64,000 bases of DNA from Bacteroidia bacterium (GCA_016787445.1 JAEUTQ010000073.1:27992-91991); one strand, 5' to 3'. Shown: positions 7,762-15,984, counted from the first letter of the stretch. Notes: generated by a model from the letters alone, not told the origin. Translations and numbers: made by a program.

Positions 7762-7946
7762 ACCTATAACACCACATTTAGCTATGCGGGCTGACTTGGG
7801 TCATCGCTCAAGCCACTTGCCCCTTCGGGCCAGAAATTTTGTTGCGGCTTTCGCTAAAAAACAATTATCTTTAAATATAGTTTTTCGGGTATAGACGGTT
7901 GAGGGCAATAAAGCCGCAAAGCGTAAATCTGGGGAACGTTAGCGGG
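7762..7946 (+). repeat. attC-like site 8 (family gamma)
   Basis: The site opens with ACCTATAAC and closes with GTTAGCGGG. The left arm CACATTTAGCTATGCGG pairs with the right arm CCGCAAAGCGTAAATCTG, with mismatches in the middle. Site 4 is a truncated relative. The longer frame starting at 7899 lies inside this site, which sets the next gene's start at 7968. Confidence 0.6.
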
Positions 7947-7967
7947 CTAGCTTTAAGACGACAAACA

Positions 7968-8330
7968 ATGAAATTATCTTTATTTAAAAAATTAGCCAAA
8001 AAATATTCCAATTTACCTTTATCAAAGGACATTCAAGACATTGACGACTTTAATAAGTATCAAGACGCATTACTCAATGATAAAAAATGTACTGACTGGG
8101 TTTTAAAGCAACAAATTAAATCTGCCGGTTTAAATCCCAACAAATACTGTTGCCTTGATATGGGGTATCATTTAATCGAAGCCAAAAAAACTAAACGTAA
8201 GACAAAAATAAATTACGACACAATAATAATAACGACTAAAAGCAAAGAGTTTGGTATTCCAATTCATGACGGTGGAACTTCTTTTATTAAAATTAATTAC
8301 TGTCCTTGGTGCGGACACAAACTAAAGTAA
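7968..8330 (+). CDS. small CPWCG zinc-ribbon-like protein (cassette 9)
   Basis: The 120-residue protein has the cysteine pattern YCCLDMG in the middle and YCPWCGHKL at the extreme C terminus, with IPIHDGGTSFIKI between. This arrangement is seen in a group of small uncharacterised bacterial proteins (DUF6980-like) and probably binds one zinc ion. The ATG at 7968 was chosen over an upstream ATG at 7899, which lies inside the attC-like site. No partner gene is apparent. The site that should close this cassette is not recognisable. Confidence 0.6.
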   Translation: MKLSLFKKLAKKYSNLPLSKDIQDIDDFNKYQDALLNDKKCTDWVLKQQIKSAGLNPNKYCCLDMGYHLIEAKKTKRKTKINYDTIIITTKSKEFGIPIHDGGTSFIKINYCPWCGHKLK

Positions 8331-8456
8331 GGTACAACCCTCTAATACAAAGTAAGCGATCATTTTTTGCGGGTTAACGCTCAAATGTTTAAGTTGGCAT
8401 ATAAAAAATTTCAAGTGGACGAAAAAGAAAAGTGGTGGACAAACTAAATCGTAAAA
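8331..8456 (+). other. degenerate inter-cassette stretch
   Basis: This 126 bp spacer has no full attC-like palindrome. It holds GCGGGTTAACGCTC (8370-8383), a possible site remnant, and a 20-codon frame (8385-8447) ending in KWWTN. The 15 bp TGGACAAACTAAATC at 8436 recurs at 9048, across the stop of the next gene, which also ends KWTN. It is probably a decayed cassette junction. Confidence 0.35.
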
Positions 8457-9059
8457 ATGACATTCTTAAATAAATATATTTCGAAAATTATTCTGTTTTC
8501 CGGACTTGTCTACTCCTGCTCGACCTCTGACGATAATAAAAAATCAGACTCGGAAATGAAAATAGACAACAATATATACCCCATCGAATATGTTGGCGAG
8601 AAAATACTCGAATACAACAAGTCAATGGTCCCTCCAATCGGCGGTACAGCGAAGCACGCAGACACTTTTAATCTTTACAAACTTGTAAATAAAAGTTCCG
8701 ACACTGTTTGGGTAAATACAATTAAACCTCTACTTGACACATCCATGTATTTTGTCAAAGACACTTCAATAAAGGAACTAACTAAAAATCGCATTAGCCT
8801 TCGTGATTTTGATAAAGGGTGGCTTATTTTATCAGACGGAAATTGTTGGAGTAATTGTGATTATCACGTATGTGTTTTACCTACACAAAGTTTATTTTTC
8901 ACAATGGGAGTAAAAGGCAAACTCAGCTATGACAGTACACAGTTTGATATCTACATTAAAATAAAAAAAGGAAAAAAGGCTGTTGACTCTACGTTAACCA
9001 AAAGACTTGTGTTTATTAAAAACAACTTCGTCGACGACACAAGTAAATGGACAAACTAA
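8457..9059 (+). CDS. putative lipoprotein, unknown function (cassette 10 or array edge)
   Basis: The 200-residue protein has a lipoprotein signal ending LVYSC (Cys21), then an acidic Ser/Asp-rich linker and a domain with four further cysteines clustered as NCWSNCDYHVC. No family was recognised. Its leader resembles the cassette leaders (GGACAAACTAAATC), and the 15 bp around that leader is repeated over its own stop codon, so it may be the last cassette, but no closing box follows. Confidence 0.55.
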   Translation: MTFLNKYISKIILFSGLVYSCSTSDDNKKSDSEMKIDNNIYPIEYVGEKILEYNKSMVPPIGGTAKHADTFNLYKLVNKSSDTVWVNTIKPLLDTSMYFVKDTSIKELTKNRISLRDFDKGWLILSDGNCWSNCDYHVCVLPTQSLFFTMGVKGKLSYDSTQFDIYIKIKKGKKAVDSTLTKRLVFIKNNFVDDTSKWTN

Positions 9060-9114
9060 ATCAACCATCAGCTAACAGCCAAACACCCAATCAACAACAC
9101 AATAAAAACATACC

Positions 9115-9375
9115 ATGAGCTTCTTCGATAAAATATTTGACCTTTTAGCCTGGATTAAAATCTTTTTATCTCCTTTTATTATTGGCTTAGTAATTGGGGC
9201 TTACTTATGGTTATCGAATGAAAACAATTATCTAATGCAACTACTTTCTTTAGGCGTCATAGCTATTGGCATTGCCGGCGGTATTGCCTTGGCAGAAAGA
9301 GCGAGAAAAAAACAAGGCACTCAGGAATTCATGGCCACCATTTACCGCACACCTGAATTGGATAAGGAAGATTAG
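9115..9375 (+). CDS. small two-helix membrane protein, unknown
   Basis: This 86-residue protein has two hydrophobic segments (about residues 12-32 and 39-60, the second GVIAIGIAGGIALA) and a charged C-terminal tail. No family was recognised. It overlaps the convergent gene at 9372 by four bases. It appears to be the first non-cassette gene on the right side of the array. Confidence 0.5.
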   Translation: MSFFDKIFDLLAWIKIFLSPFIIGLVIGAYLWLSNENNYLMQLLSLGVIAIGIAGGIALAERARKKQGTQEFMATIYRTPELDKED

Positions 9376-12300
9376 ATTTTAATTCCAACAATTGTAATGT
9401 CATCCACCTGCTCCATTTGTCCGGCCCATTCACTCAAACTTTTTTCAAGTACTGTCTTTTGTTCTGCAAGTGATAAAGACGAATTGTTTACTATTAATTG
9501 ACGCAAATTTTTTGTCATAAATTTCTTGCCCTTCGCGCCGCCAAACTGATCCGGAAATCCATCCGATAATGTATAAATCAAATCACCTTTCTGTATTTCC
9601 ATTTCATGTAAAGTAAACTCTCTGTCTTGAAATTCATGTTTACCCACAGGCATTTTATCCGGTTTAATTTCTATTAATTGTTTATTTCTTACCACCCACA
9701 CCGGATTATGCGCAGCTGCAACCGATAATTTCATTTGTTTAAAGTCAAACACACACAGGCTACAATCCATGCCATCCTTTCCTCCTTCCGAACTACCATC
9801 TTTTTTTAATCGGTCGATAATGATTGATCTTGCCAGGTTTAAAATTTTATGCGCGGAGGTTTCTGTTTCGATTGCCTTTTCCAAACTGGTAATGTTCAAC
9901 AAACTCATAATTGCGCCCGGTACACCATGTCCGGTTGAATCGGCCGTTACAAACACAAAATTTCCATTTGGCAGAGTGGCCGACCAATAAAAATCACCGC
10001 TAACAATATCCTTTGGTTTAAAAAATATAAAGTACTCTTTTAAATAAGTTTTTAAATGCTCTTCAGTTGCTAAAAAGCTCTTTTGTATTCTGGAGGCGTA
10101 ATTAATACTGTCGGTGATTTCTTTATGCTTTTCTTCAATCAATGATTTTTGCTGCTTAATTTCAAGGGTAGCTTCATCAATCTTCATTTCCAATTGCTTT
10201 TGTCTGTACTTTAATTGTCGGTTTCTATAAGTTGAAAACCCATAGATAGAACCAACAAAAACAATGGCGTATAAAAAATAAGACCATGTTGTATTGTACC
10301 ATGGCGGCAATATCTCAAATTGAAATTCAACAGGATGACTCCACACTCCATTCGCACTTCGTGATTTAAGCATGAACGTATGAGTGCCCGCAGAAATATT
10401 TCTATAATCTACTTCCATCTTCGTCACCGGTAAGCTCCACCCCATATCCTCACCGGTGAGCTTATAACTGTAAACTACTTTTTCCGACTCGGCGCCAATT
10501 TGTATACCGGTAAACTTAAAGGTTAAGTGATTGTAAGCATAAGGAACTTTCAATCCGATTGGTAAATGATAAATAGTTGAAGTTGTGGAATCGTAACTAA
10601 AACTTGTGCTTAATTTTTCCAATGATTTTTTATCCAGCCAGTCGAGATTTTGTTCATTCACCATCACATCGGTGATGTAGGTTGGTAAAGCATCCTTGTT
10701 GATTTTAAGATATGGCTCCAATTTAGTGAGTACAGAACCTATTCCGCTCCAAAGTTCACCTGAATGCGATGTGGACATGGAATTAGGATTAAAATCCATG
10801 TAACGTAATCCATCTTTTTTATCGTAATTCTTCTCAAGTTTATAATAATTCCCTTCCGGAATCATTTTACATAATCCTTTACCTGTGCCAAGCCAGAGAC
10901 ATCCAAGAGTATCTTCAAAAATACTGATGACTTGTTCATTTGGCAATCCACACTTTTCAGTGTAATAATAAATACGATTTAATTTAAAATCTATCACATT
11001 TAATCCGCCACCATTGGTACCAATAAGCAATTGACCTTTGGAATTTAAACATTGGGTATTAACGGTAATGTTATTTAATCCGTTATCAGTTGTAAATTCA
11101 CTTAAGGTACCTTTGTTTTTATCGTAAATGGTGAGACCTTTATCGGAGGTAGCGATTGAAAAAACACCCTTTTCAATTTCATTAACGTTTAAAATTAAAT
11201 CTGAATTCAATCCGTTTAACGTGTTTAGTTTATGAATGGAATCATGATTTTGATTTACAAAAACAAGACCATTCCCTTCGTTACCCGCCAAATAATTGCC
11301 ATCGCTACATTGTATAACAGACCACACAAAACCACTTCCAAAACCTTGTTTAATACCAAACTGTGTTATTTTATTTTTATCTCTTTCTACTACAAATAAT
11401 CCTTTACCGGAGCTGCCCACTAACCATTTATTATCGTTAACAAGGTGCAATCCATAAGCTACATCAACCGGAAATCCGGATTCAGTATTATAAATCAAAC
11501 TTTTTCCGTTTTTGAAATCAAGATAATTTATCCCACCGCCATCAGTTGCTAAAACTAAATTATCAGTATCCGTAAATTTTAAATTCATGATGGTATTATA
11601 GGAAATACCGCGCTCTGAATCGTAATGTTTGATATTCTGATTCACCAAGTCCAAAATATTTAATCCACCGCCGTAAGTGCCAATCAAATATTTTCCATCC
11701 ATGGTTTGATTGATGGAATACACGGTTGGATTACTTAATCCTTCTTCTGTTCCGTATGTCTCAATCGTGGATGCCTTAAGATCTATTATATTTATACCAC
11801 CCAAATTTGTCCCAATGAGTAATTTACTATCGTTCTGAACATACATAGAATAAATTGTAGCATCTGATAAATTTTGTTCGACTGAAATGTTTTTTATTGA
11901 ATTGGTCTTAGGGTTATAAACTTCTAGTCCGTTACCGTCTGTTCCCATATAAACTTCCTTGTTTATTATTCCCAGACACATGATTTTGTTGTTACTTAAT
12001 CCGTTTAATGTGGAATGAATTTTAGTGGTTGAAGTATTAAAATCCAATATGTTTAAACCACCTCCGTATGTACCGATACAAAACACACCCGGTTCTAAGG
12101 GTGCAATTCCTAACACAGTATTTTCACCTAATCCATTATCAATGGTGATTTGCTGTATGCTGTGATTTTTAAAATCGATAATATTCAAACCATCTCCCGA
12201 AGTACCAATAAAGAGTTTACCATCTTCTAATTCATAGGTACTGATGATGAAATCGCCGGTTAATCCATTGTTTTTATTATAAATTTCCAATTGATTGGTA

Positions 12301-12956
12301 ACGGTATTTAGAATTTGAAGTCCACCACCGTCAGTTCCAATTAAAAGTCTGCCATCTTTTAATAAGCGTAAACAAAAAATATAATTGTGACGCAAATTTT
12401 GACCGGTGTTATAGACCATCCATTTATGTCCATCGAATCTACACAAACCTCCATCGGTGCCAACCCAGAGATGTCCCATGCGATCAAAAACCATTGATTG
12501 AACAATGGTACTTACCAAACCATTATCTTGATTATAAAATTTTAAATTACTGAAAGCCTTCTCGGATGTGTTGGCTGTTTGACATATTATTTCCTGAGGG
12601 GTTCCAAGAGTTGCCATCCCGGGTTTAATGTTGCTGATTAATTTCGGAGAGATTTTTTTCAGGAGTGGCTCACCCAATTTTCTTTCCTGAGATGGCCCCA
12701 GCACATTTACATTACCTTTTAATTTTGAAACCGTGGGTGATTTTAATGGTAAAACAATGGGAGCTTCTAATTCTTTACCACCTAATTTTATGGATTTTAA
12801 TACAACCTTTTTGCTTTTTGCTTTAACATTATCAAGGCTATCGGGTAAAATTAAAACTTCGTTATGGCTTCGTTGGGAATCATGGTCGGGTTTAGGGTTA
12901 GAACAACCAAACAAAACCAAGAGGCAAATATAAAATAGTGCCCATTTAAACTGCAT
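9372..12956 (-). CDS. beta-propeller sensor with SpoIIE-type phosphatase output
   Basis: The 1194-residue protein starts with a lipoprotein-like signal (LLVLFGCSNP). It continues with about 14 Reg_prop/two-component propeller repeats (motif IGT.GGGLNI...N), a Y_Y_Y domain, a transmembrane helix (about residues 889-911), a coiled coil and a SpoIIE/PP2C phosphatase (about 975-1194). Metal-binding acidic residues are visible in ADSTGHGVPGA, LSDGFPDQFG and QVDDITI. The layout mimics hybrid two-component sensors with a phosphatase in place of the kinase. The start overlaps the stop of the upstream NlpC gene by one base (TAATG), so the two are translationally coupled. Confidence 0.88.
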   Translation of the reverse strand: MQFKWALFYICLLVLFGCSNPKPDHDSQRSHNEVLILPDSLDNVKAKSKKVVLKSIKLGGKELEAPIVLPLKSPTVSKLKGNVNVLGPSQERKLGEPLLKKISPKLISNIKPGMATLGTPQEIICQTANTSEKAFSNLKFYNQDNGLVSTIVQSMVFDRMGHLWVGTDGGLCRFDGHKWMVYNTGQNLRHNYIFCLRLLKDGRLLIGTDGGGLQILNTVTNQLEIYNKNNGLTGDFIISTYELEDGKLFIGTSGDGLNIIDFKNHSIQQITIDNGLGENTVLGIAPLEPGVFCIGTYGGGLNILDFNTSTTKIHSTLNGLSNNKIMCLGIINKEVYMGTDGNGLEVYNPKTNSIKNISVEQNLSDATIYSMYVQNDSKLLIGTNLGGINIIDLKASTIETYGTEEGLSNPTVYSINQTMDGKYLIGTYGGGLNILDLVNQNIKHYDSERGISYNTIMNLKFTDTDNLVLATDGGGINYLDFKNGKSLIYNTESGFPVDVAYGLHLVNDNKWLVGSSGKGLFVVERDKNKITQFGIKQGFGSGFVWSVIQCSDGNYLAGNEGNGLVFVNQNHDSIHKLNTLNGLNSDLILNVNEIEKGVFSIATSDKGLTIYDKNKGTLSEFTTDNGLNNITVNTQCLNSKGQLLIGTNGGGLNVIDFKLNRIYYYTEKCGLPNEQVISIFEDTLGCLWLGTGKGLCKMIPEGNYYKLEKNYDKKDGLRYMDFNPNSMSTSHSGELWSGIGSVLTKLEPYLKINKDALPTYITDVMVNEQNLDWLDKKSLEKLSTSFSYDSTTSTIYHLPIGLKVPYAYNHLTFKFTGIQIGAESEKVVYSYKLTGEDMGWSLPVTKMEVDYRNISAGTHTFMLKSRSANGVWSHPVEFQFEILPPWYNTTWSYFLYAIVFVGSIYGFSTYRNRQLKYRQKQLEMKIDEATLEIKQQKSLIEEKHKEITDSINYASRIQKSFLATEEHLKTYLKEYFIFFKPKDIVSGDFYWSATLPNGNFVFVTADSTGHGVPGAIMSLLNITSLEKAIETETSAHKILNLARSIIIDRLKKDGSSEGGKDGMDCSLCVFDFKQMKLSVAAAHNPVWVVRNKQLIEIKPDKMPVGKHEFQDREFTLHEMEIQKGDLIYTLSDGFPDQFGGAKGKKFMTKNLRQLIVNNSSLSLAEQKTVLEKSLSEWAGQMEQVDDITIVGIKI

Positions 12957-13735
12957 TATAAAATTCGCTTTATAACTCTTAACATATGCGAGTACTTTTT
13001 ATTTTCTGAATGGAAAATACCGTAATGATCAAATCTGTCAATCCTTACTTGTCCGGATGCGTGAATGATGCGCTGATTGTCGAGTAATATTCCCACGTGG
13101 ATTATTTTTCCTTCCTCATTATCGAAGAAAGCTAAATCACCGGCTTCCGCTTCTTCCACAAAACTTAAAGGATGTCCCAATTCAGCTTGCTGGTAGGCGT
13201 CTCTTGGTAATTTATAACCATTGAGTTTGTACACCAATTGTGTGAAGCCTGAACAATCAATGCCAAATACACTTCTTCCACCCCATAAATAAGGCGCGTT
13301 TAAAAATAAGTGTGCGCTTGCTAAAATATCTTTGGCTTCTTTTTTATAAGATGAATTGGTAGAGCTTCCGTCGAAAGAAAAAACAGTATTCTCCACTTTG
13401 CATTCTCCGTTTAAAAACGAAGGCAAGGTGGCACCGATGGGAATCGGAAAAGTGAGTCCCGAATTTTTATTTGTAATTAACTGCATTAACTCGGTGGTCA
13501 CAATCGGCGTTTGCAAATCGAGTAATTTGAAAGTTGCTTCTGAAATTTTGGTGTGTTGCTTTTTATTAATCCAGCATTCGTATTTATCGTAAGCGGTAAC
13601 AATCTGCACCCAATCTTCGGTTTGTTCTTTTACGCTGTAATGTTCGCCAAATAAAAGCTGCGTTACCATTTCGCTGGTATTAGAAGCTTCCTTACGGCAA
13701 GGCACCACACTTAATAAACAAACACCGAAATACAT
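12956..13735 (-). CDS. NlpC/P60 family cell-wall peptidase
   Basis: The 259-residue protein has an N-terminal SH3-like region (about 1-60, MVTQLLFGEHYSV) and a C-terminal NlpC/P60 papain-like domain with Cys161 in GIDCSGF, His213 in IIHVGI and His225, the expected catalytic residues. Such enzymes cleave peptidoglycan stem peptides (gamma-D-Glu to diamino acid bond). The first residues fit family members that begin with YG.C.LSVVP.R, so the start is trusted. There is no obvious signal peptide. A promoter (13740-13769) ends a few bases before the ATG, implying a leaderless or near-leaderless message. It is coupled to the downstream sensor phosphatase. Confidence 0.88.
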   Translation of the reverse strand: MYFGVCLLSVVPCRKEASNTSEMVTQLLFGEHYSVKEQTEDWVQIVTAYDKYECWINKKQHTKISEATFKLLDLQTPIVTTELMQLITNKNSGLTFPIPIGATLPSFLNGECKVENTVFSFDGSSTNSSYKKEAKDILASAHLFLNAPYLWGGRSVFGIDCSGFTQLVYKLNGYKLPRDAYQQAELGHPLSFVEEAEAGDLAFFDNEEGKIIHVGILLDNQRIIHASGQVRIDRFDHYGIFHSENKKYSHMLRVIKRIL

Positions 13736-13739
13736 GGTA

Positions 13740-13769
13740 CTAAGATAAGTTTTTAGATAAAGATTTCAA
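13740..13769 (-). promoter_or_regulatory. promoter for the NlpC/P60-sensor operon
   Basis: On the minus strand TTG (13769-13767) is followed after 19 nt by TATCTTAG (13747-13740), a close variant of the Bacteroidota -33/-7 elements. The start codon is at 13735, so transcription would begin at or next to the ATG. Confidence 0.5.
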
Positions 13770-14032
13770 ATTAACAGGATTTACTATGAAATTTAAAGGC
13801 TGTATTAATTCACTTCTGCGAAAATCTGCGTTATATGCGGGAAAATAAAGAACAGATTCCTCCCTTCGGTCGGAAAGACAAATCACTGCGAATGTCATGT
13901 CGTCCCGATAACTATCGGGAGTAGTCGAGACATCTTATTAGCCACGGATTTCACGAATGGACACAAGTCAATATGAGCAACTCAATTAATTCACTTCTGC
14001 GAAAATCTGCGCAATCCGCGGGAAATAAAAAC

Positions 14033-14066
14033 AAAAAGACCTGCAGATTTACTCCACAGGCCTTTT
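14033..14066 (-). terminator. terminator of the thiolase gene
   Basis: On the minus strand AAAAGGCCTG pairs with CAGGTCTTTT (one G-U pair) around a 13 nt loop and runs into a T-rich tail. It begins 28 bases after the thiolase stop. Confidence 0.6.
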
Positions 14067-14093
14067 CTCGTTGTTTGTGTTTGTTTGTGTTTA

Positions 14094-15272
14094 TTATTGT
14101 AAGTTCTCGATAACTACTGCTGAAGCTCCGCCTCCACCGTTACAAATTCCTGCAGCGCCATACTTCGCTTTGTTTTGTTTTAATACGTTAATTAAAGTAA
14201 CAATGATACGGCAACCTGAAGATCCTAATGGATGTCCTAATGATACTGCTCCACCGTTTACGTTAACTTTAGAAGGATCAAGTTTCATGATTTCCATATT
14301 CGCTAAACCAACTACAGCAAATGCTTCGTTTAATTCGTAATAAGAAATATCGCTCATTTTTAATCCTGCTTTCTCAACCGCTCGTGGTACCGCGATACTT
14401 GGCGTAGTTGTAAACCAATCCGGATTTTGTTCAGCATCGGCGTATCCTTTAATTTTTGCCAAAGGTTTAATTCCTAAAGCATCTGCTTTTTCTTTGCTCA
14501 TTAAAATAACAGCAGAAGCGCCATCATTCATGGTCGAAGCATTCGCAGCAGTTACAGTTCCGTCTTTAACGAACACCGGTTTTAAAGCCGCGATTTTTTC
14601 GAAATTTACATTTTTGTATTCTTCATCTTCCGCAAAAAGAACATCTCCCTTTTTTGTTTTAACGGTTAAAGGAATAATCTCATCATTAAATTTTCCTGCC
14701 GACCAAGCTGCTGCTGAACGTTTGTAAGATTCAATTGCAAAAGCATCTTGTTGTTCGCGGGTAATGTTTTTTTCCTTCGCGCAGATTTCAGCACAATTTC
14801 CCATTGGGTAATTACCATATACATCTGTTAAACCATCTTTCGCTAAACCATCGATGATTTGTCCGTGACCATATTTTGCGCCCCAACGGTTGTTCTCTAA
14901 ATAATACGGCACTTGGCTCATGCTTTCCATTCCGCCTGCTACAACAACATCGTTATCGCCCAACATAATGCTTTGTGCGCCTAACATAATTGCTTTCATA
15001 CCTGAAGCACACACTTTATTTACGGTGGTGCAATGAACAGTATCAGGTAAGCCTGCAAATTTTGCGGCTTGACGCGCCGGAGCTTGTCCTAAATTCGCCT
15101 GCATAACCGAACCCATGAATACTTCCGTAACATGTTTCGGATCTAAGTTAATGCGCTCTAATGCACCTTTAATGGCGGCAGCGCCTAATTTTGTTGCAGG
15201 TACGCCTGCTAATGTTCCGCCAAACGAACCCATTGGAGTACGAACGGCTGCTACTATATAAACTTCTTTCAT
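14094..15272 (-). CDS. acetyl-CoA C-acetyltransferase (thiolase)
   Basis: The 392-residue enzyme condenses or cleaves acetyl-CoA/acetoacetyl-CoA (and possibly longer beta-ketoacyl-CoA) in the cytoplasm. The catalytic residues are all visible: Cys88 in NKVCASGMKA, His347 in GHPLGSSG and Cys377 in CNGGGGASA. Length and motifs fit the AtoB/PhaA-type biosynthetic/degradative thiolases. It stands alone, not next to other fatty-acid genes. A -7-like box TACATTAG lies at 15315-15308 on its strand. Confidence 0.93.
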   Translation of the reverse strand: MKEVYIVAAVRTPMGSFGGTLAGVPATKLGAAAIKGALERINLDPKHVTEVFMGSVMQANLGQAPARQAAKFAGLPDTVHCTTVNKVCASGMKAIMLGAQSIMLGDNDVVVAGGMESMSQVPYYLENNRWGAKYGHGQIIDGLAKDGLTDVYGNYPMGNCAEICAKEKNITREQQDAFAIESYKRSAAAWSAGKFNDEIIPLTVKTKKGDVLFAEDEEYKNVNFEKIAALKPVFVKDGTVTAANASTMNDGASAVILMSKEKADALGIKPLAKIKGYADAEQNPDWFTTTPSIAVPRAVEKAGLKMSDISYYELNEAFAVVGLANMEIMKLDPSKVNVNGGAVSLGHPLGSSGCRIIVTLINVLKQNKAKYGAAGICNGGGGASAVVIENLQ

Positions 15273-15307
15273 AATTCTAATGTTTAAACCCTTTTAAAAA
15301 GAGCGCA

Positions 15308-15315
15308 CTAATGTA
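15308..15315 (-). promoter_or_regulatory. candidate -7 element for thiolase
   Basis: TACATTAG on the minus strand, 36 nt before the thiolase ATG, matches TAnnTT-G with one change. No clear TTG is seen at the expected upstream distance. Confidence 0.3.
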
Positions 15316-15416
15316 AGGTTTTACTTTAGATATGATAAAACCGTTAGACGAATTTTGATTAACAAATAAGGGATTTATTAACACCATGAGATATTTTAAT
15401 AACCAGGGAATATTCG

Positions 15417-15424
15417 TACATTAG
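15417..15424 (+). promoter_or_regulatory. candidate -7 element for lipoprotein at 15445
   Basis: TACATTAG lies 20 nt before the ATG, the same variant as the divergent thiolase box. An upstream TTG is not evident. Confidence 0.3.
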
Positions 15425-15444
15425 ATTGCGACAGGCCTTTCAAA

Positions 15445-15954
15445 ATGTTAAAAAATATTCATTTTAAAGTAAGTGCACTTATTCTGTTTGTTTTGTTTTT
15501 AGGATGTAAAAAATATCCTGAAAATGAAATGATAAACTTACGTACCGCTAAACAAAGACTCTGTAACAAAGGCTGGTATTTAAATAAATATACTATTAAT
15601 GGCGATGATCATACTCAGGATGAAGTTACTGTGACATGGGGGGGATTAGGAAGTATGGCGTCTGCAACATGTATACGTAAAAATACAGGATTTGGTTTTG
15701 AAACAAGTAAAGACACCTATGACAATAACATGTATGCATTCAAGGCTAAATTTAATTGTGAAGAAGGATGGTTTGGTGACAGATGGATATTTTCAAAAAA
15801 GAAAAGTCATATAAATCTACAAACCAATTTCTTTCCAAAAATGGCTAGCTACGATTGGATGATTGTAAAATTAACGGATAAAGAATTAATAATTGAAAAC
15901 ACAGACTTAAACAATCGAAATTACAGAGCTGAATTGAGTCATACGAAGAATTAA
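15445..15954 (+). CDS. putative lipoprotein, paralogue of a cassette gene
   Basis: The 169-residue protein has a lipoprotein signal ending LFLGCKKYPEN (Cys21). The mature part has aromatic and charged residues and ends with a strand-like YDWMIVKLTDKELIIEN, a pattern common in small lipocalin-like Bacteroidota lipoproteins, though no family is assigned. It is related to the cassette lipoprotein at 4469. Unlike that copy it has a normal ATG and a candidate promoter, so it may represent the resident form. Confidence 0.6.
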   Translation: MLKNIHFKVSALILFVLFLGCKKYPENEMINLRTAKQRLCNKGWYLNKYTINGDDHTQDEVTVTWGGLGSMASATCIRKNTGFGFETSKDTYDNNMYAFKAKFNCEEGWFGDRWIFSKKKSHINLQTNFFPKMASYDWMIVKLTDKELIIENTDLNNRNYRAELSHTKN

Positions 15955-15984
15955 CAAAAATCTGTAGAGAAATCTATTTGCTAA

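Larger units (their letters stand above)
1584..8456 (+). mobile_element. integron-like gene cassette array without integrase
   Basis: About nine small + strand genes are separated by 134-233 bp imperfect palindromes that open with (R)YYTAAC-type boxes and close with GTTA-type boxes. Five cassettes (starting 1584, 2252, 2904, 5159, 5955) have a start box that is the exact reverse complement of their own end box over 8-9 nt, with different sequences in different cassettes, while the pair inside each site is mismatched. Site families recur behind unrelated genes. No tyrosine recombinase is present, and both flanks are ordinary genes, so this resembles a cluster of attC sites lacking an integrase. 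Boundaries are approximate, especially on the right, where the last site has decayed. Confidence 0.72.
13736..14093. other. intergenic region with a 27 bp direct repeat and a palindrome
   Basis: The 358 bp holds no gene. A 27 bp sequence (ATTAATTCACTTCTGCGAAA then ATCTGCG) occurs identically at 13804-13830 and 13985-14011, each followed by a similar GCGGGAAA segment. Between them lie the palindrome TCCCGATAACTATCGGGA (13903-13920) and GCCACGGATTTCACGAATGG. Similar dispersed repeats occur in intergenic DNA of other Bacteroidota; no function is claimed. Confidence 0.6.

Noticed and set aside
8385..8447. A 20-codon ORF before the lipoprotein at 8457
   Set aside because: Too short and overlapping a degenerate junction and the next gene's leader; kept only as a note on the repeat it contains.
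1584..8456. Explanation of the palindromes as ordinary REP/terminator repeats
   Set aside because: They are all in one orientation, each follows one gene, and the terminal boxes co-vary across the genes and not within each palindrome, which dispersed repeats or terminators would not do.
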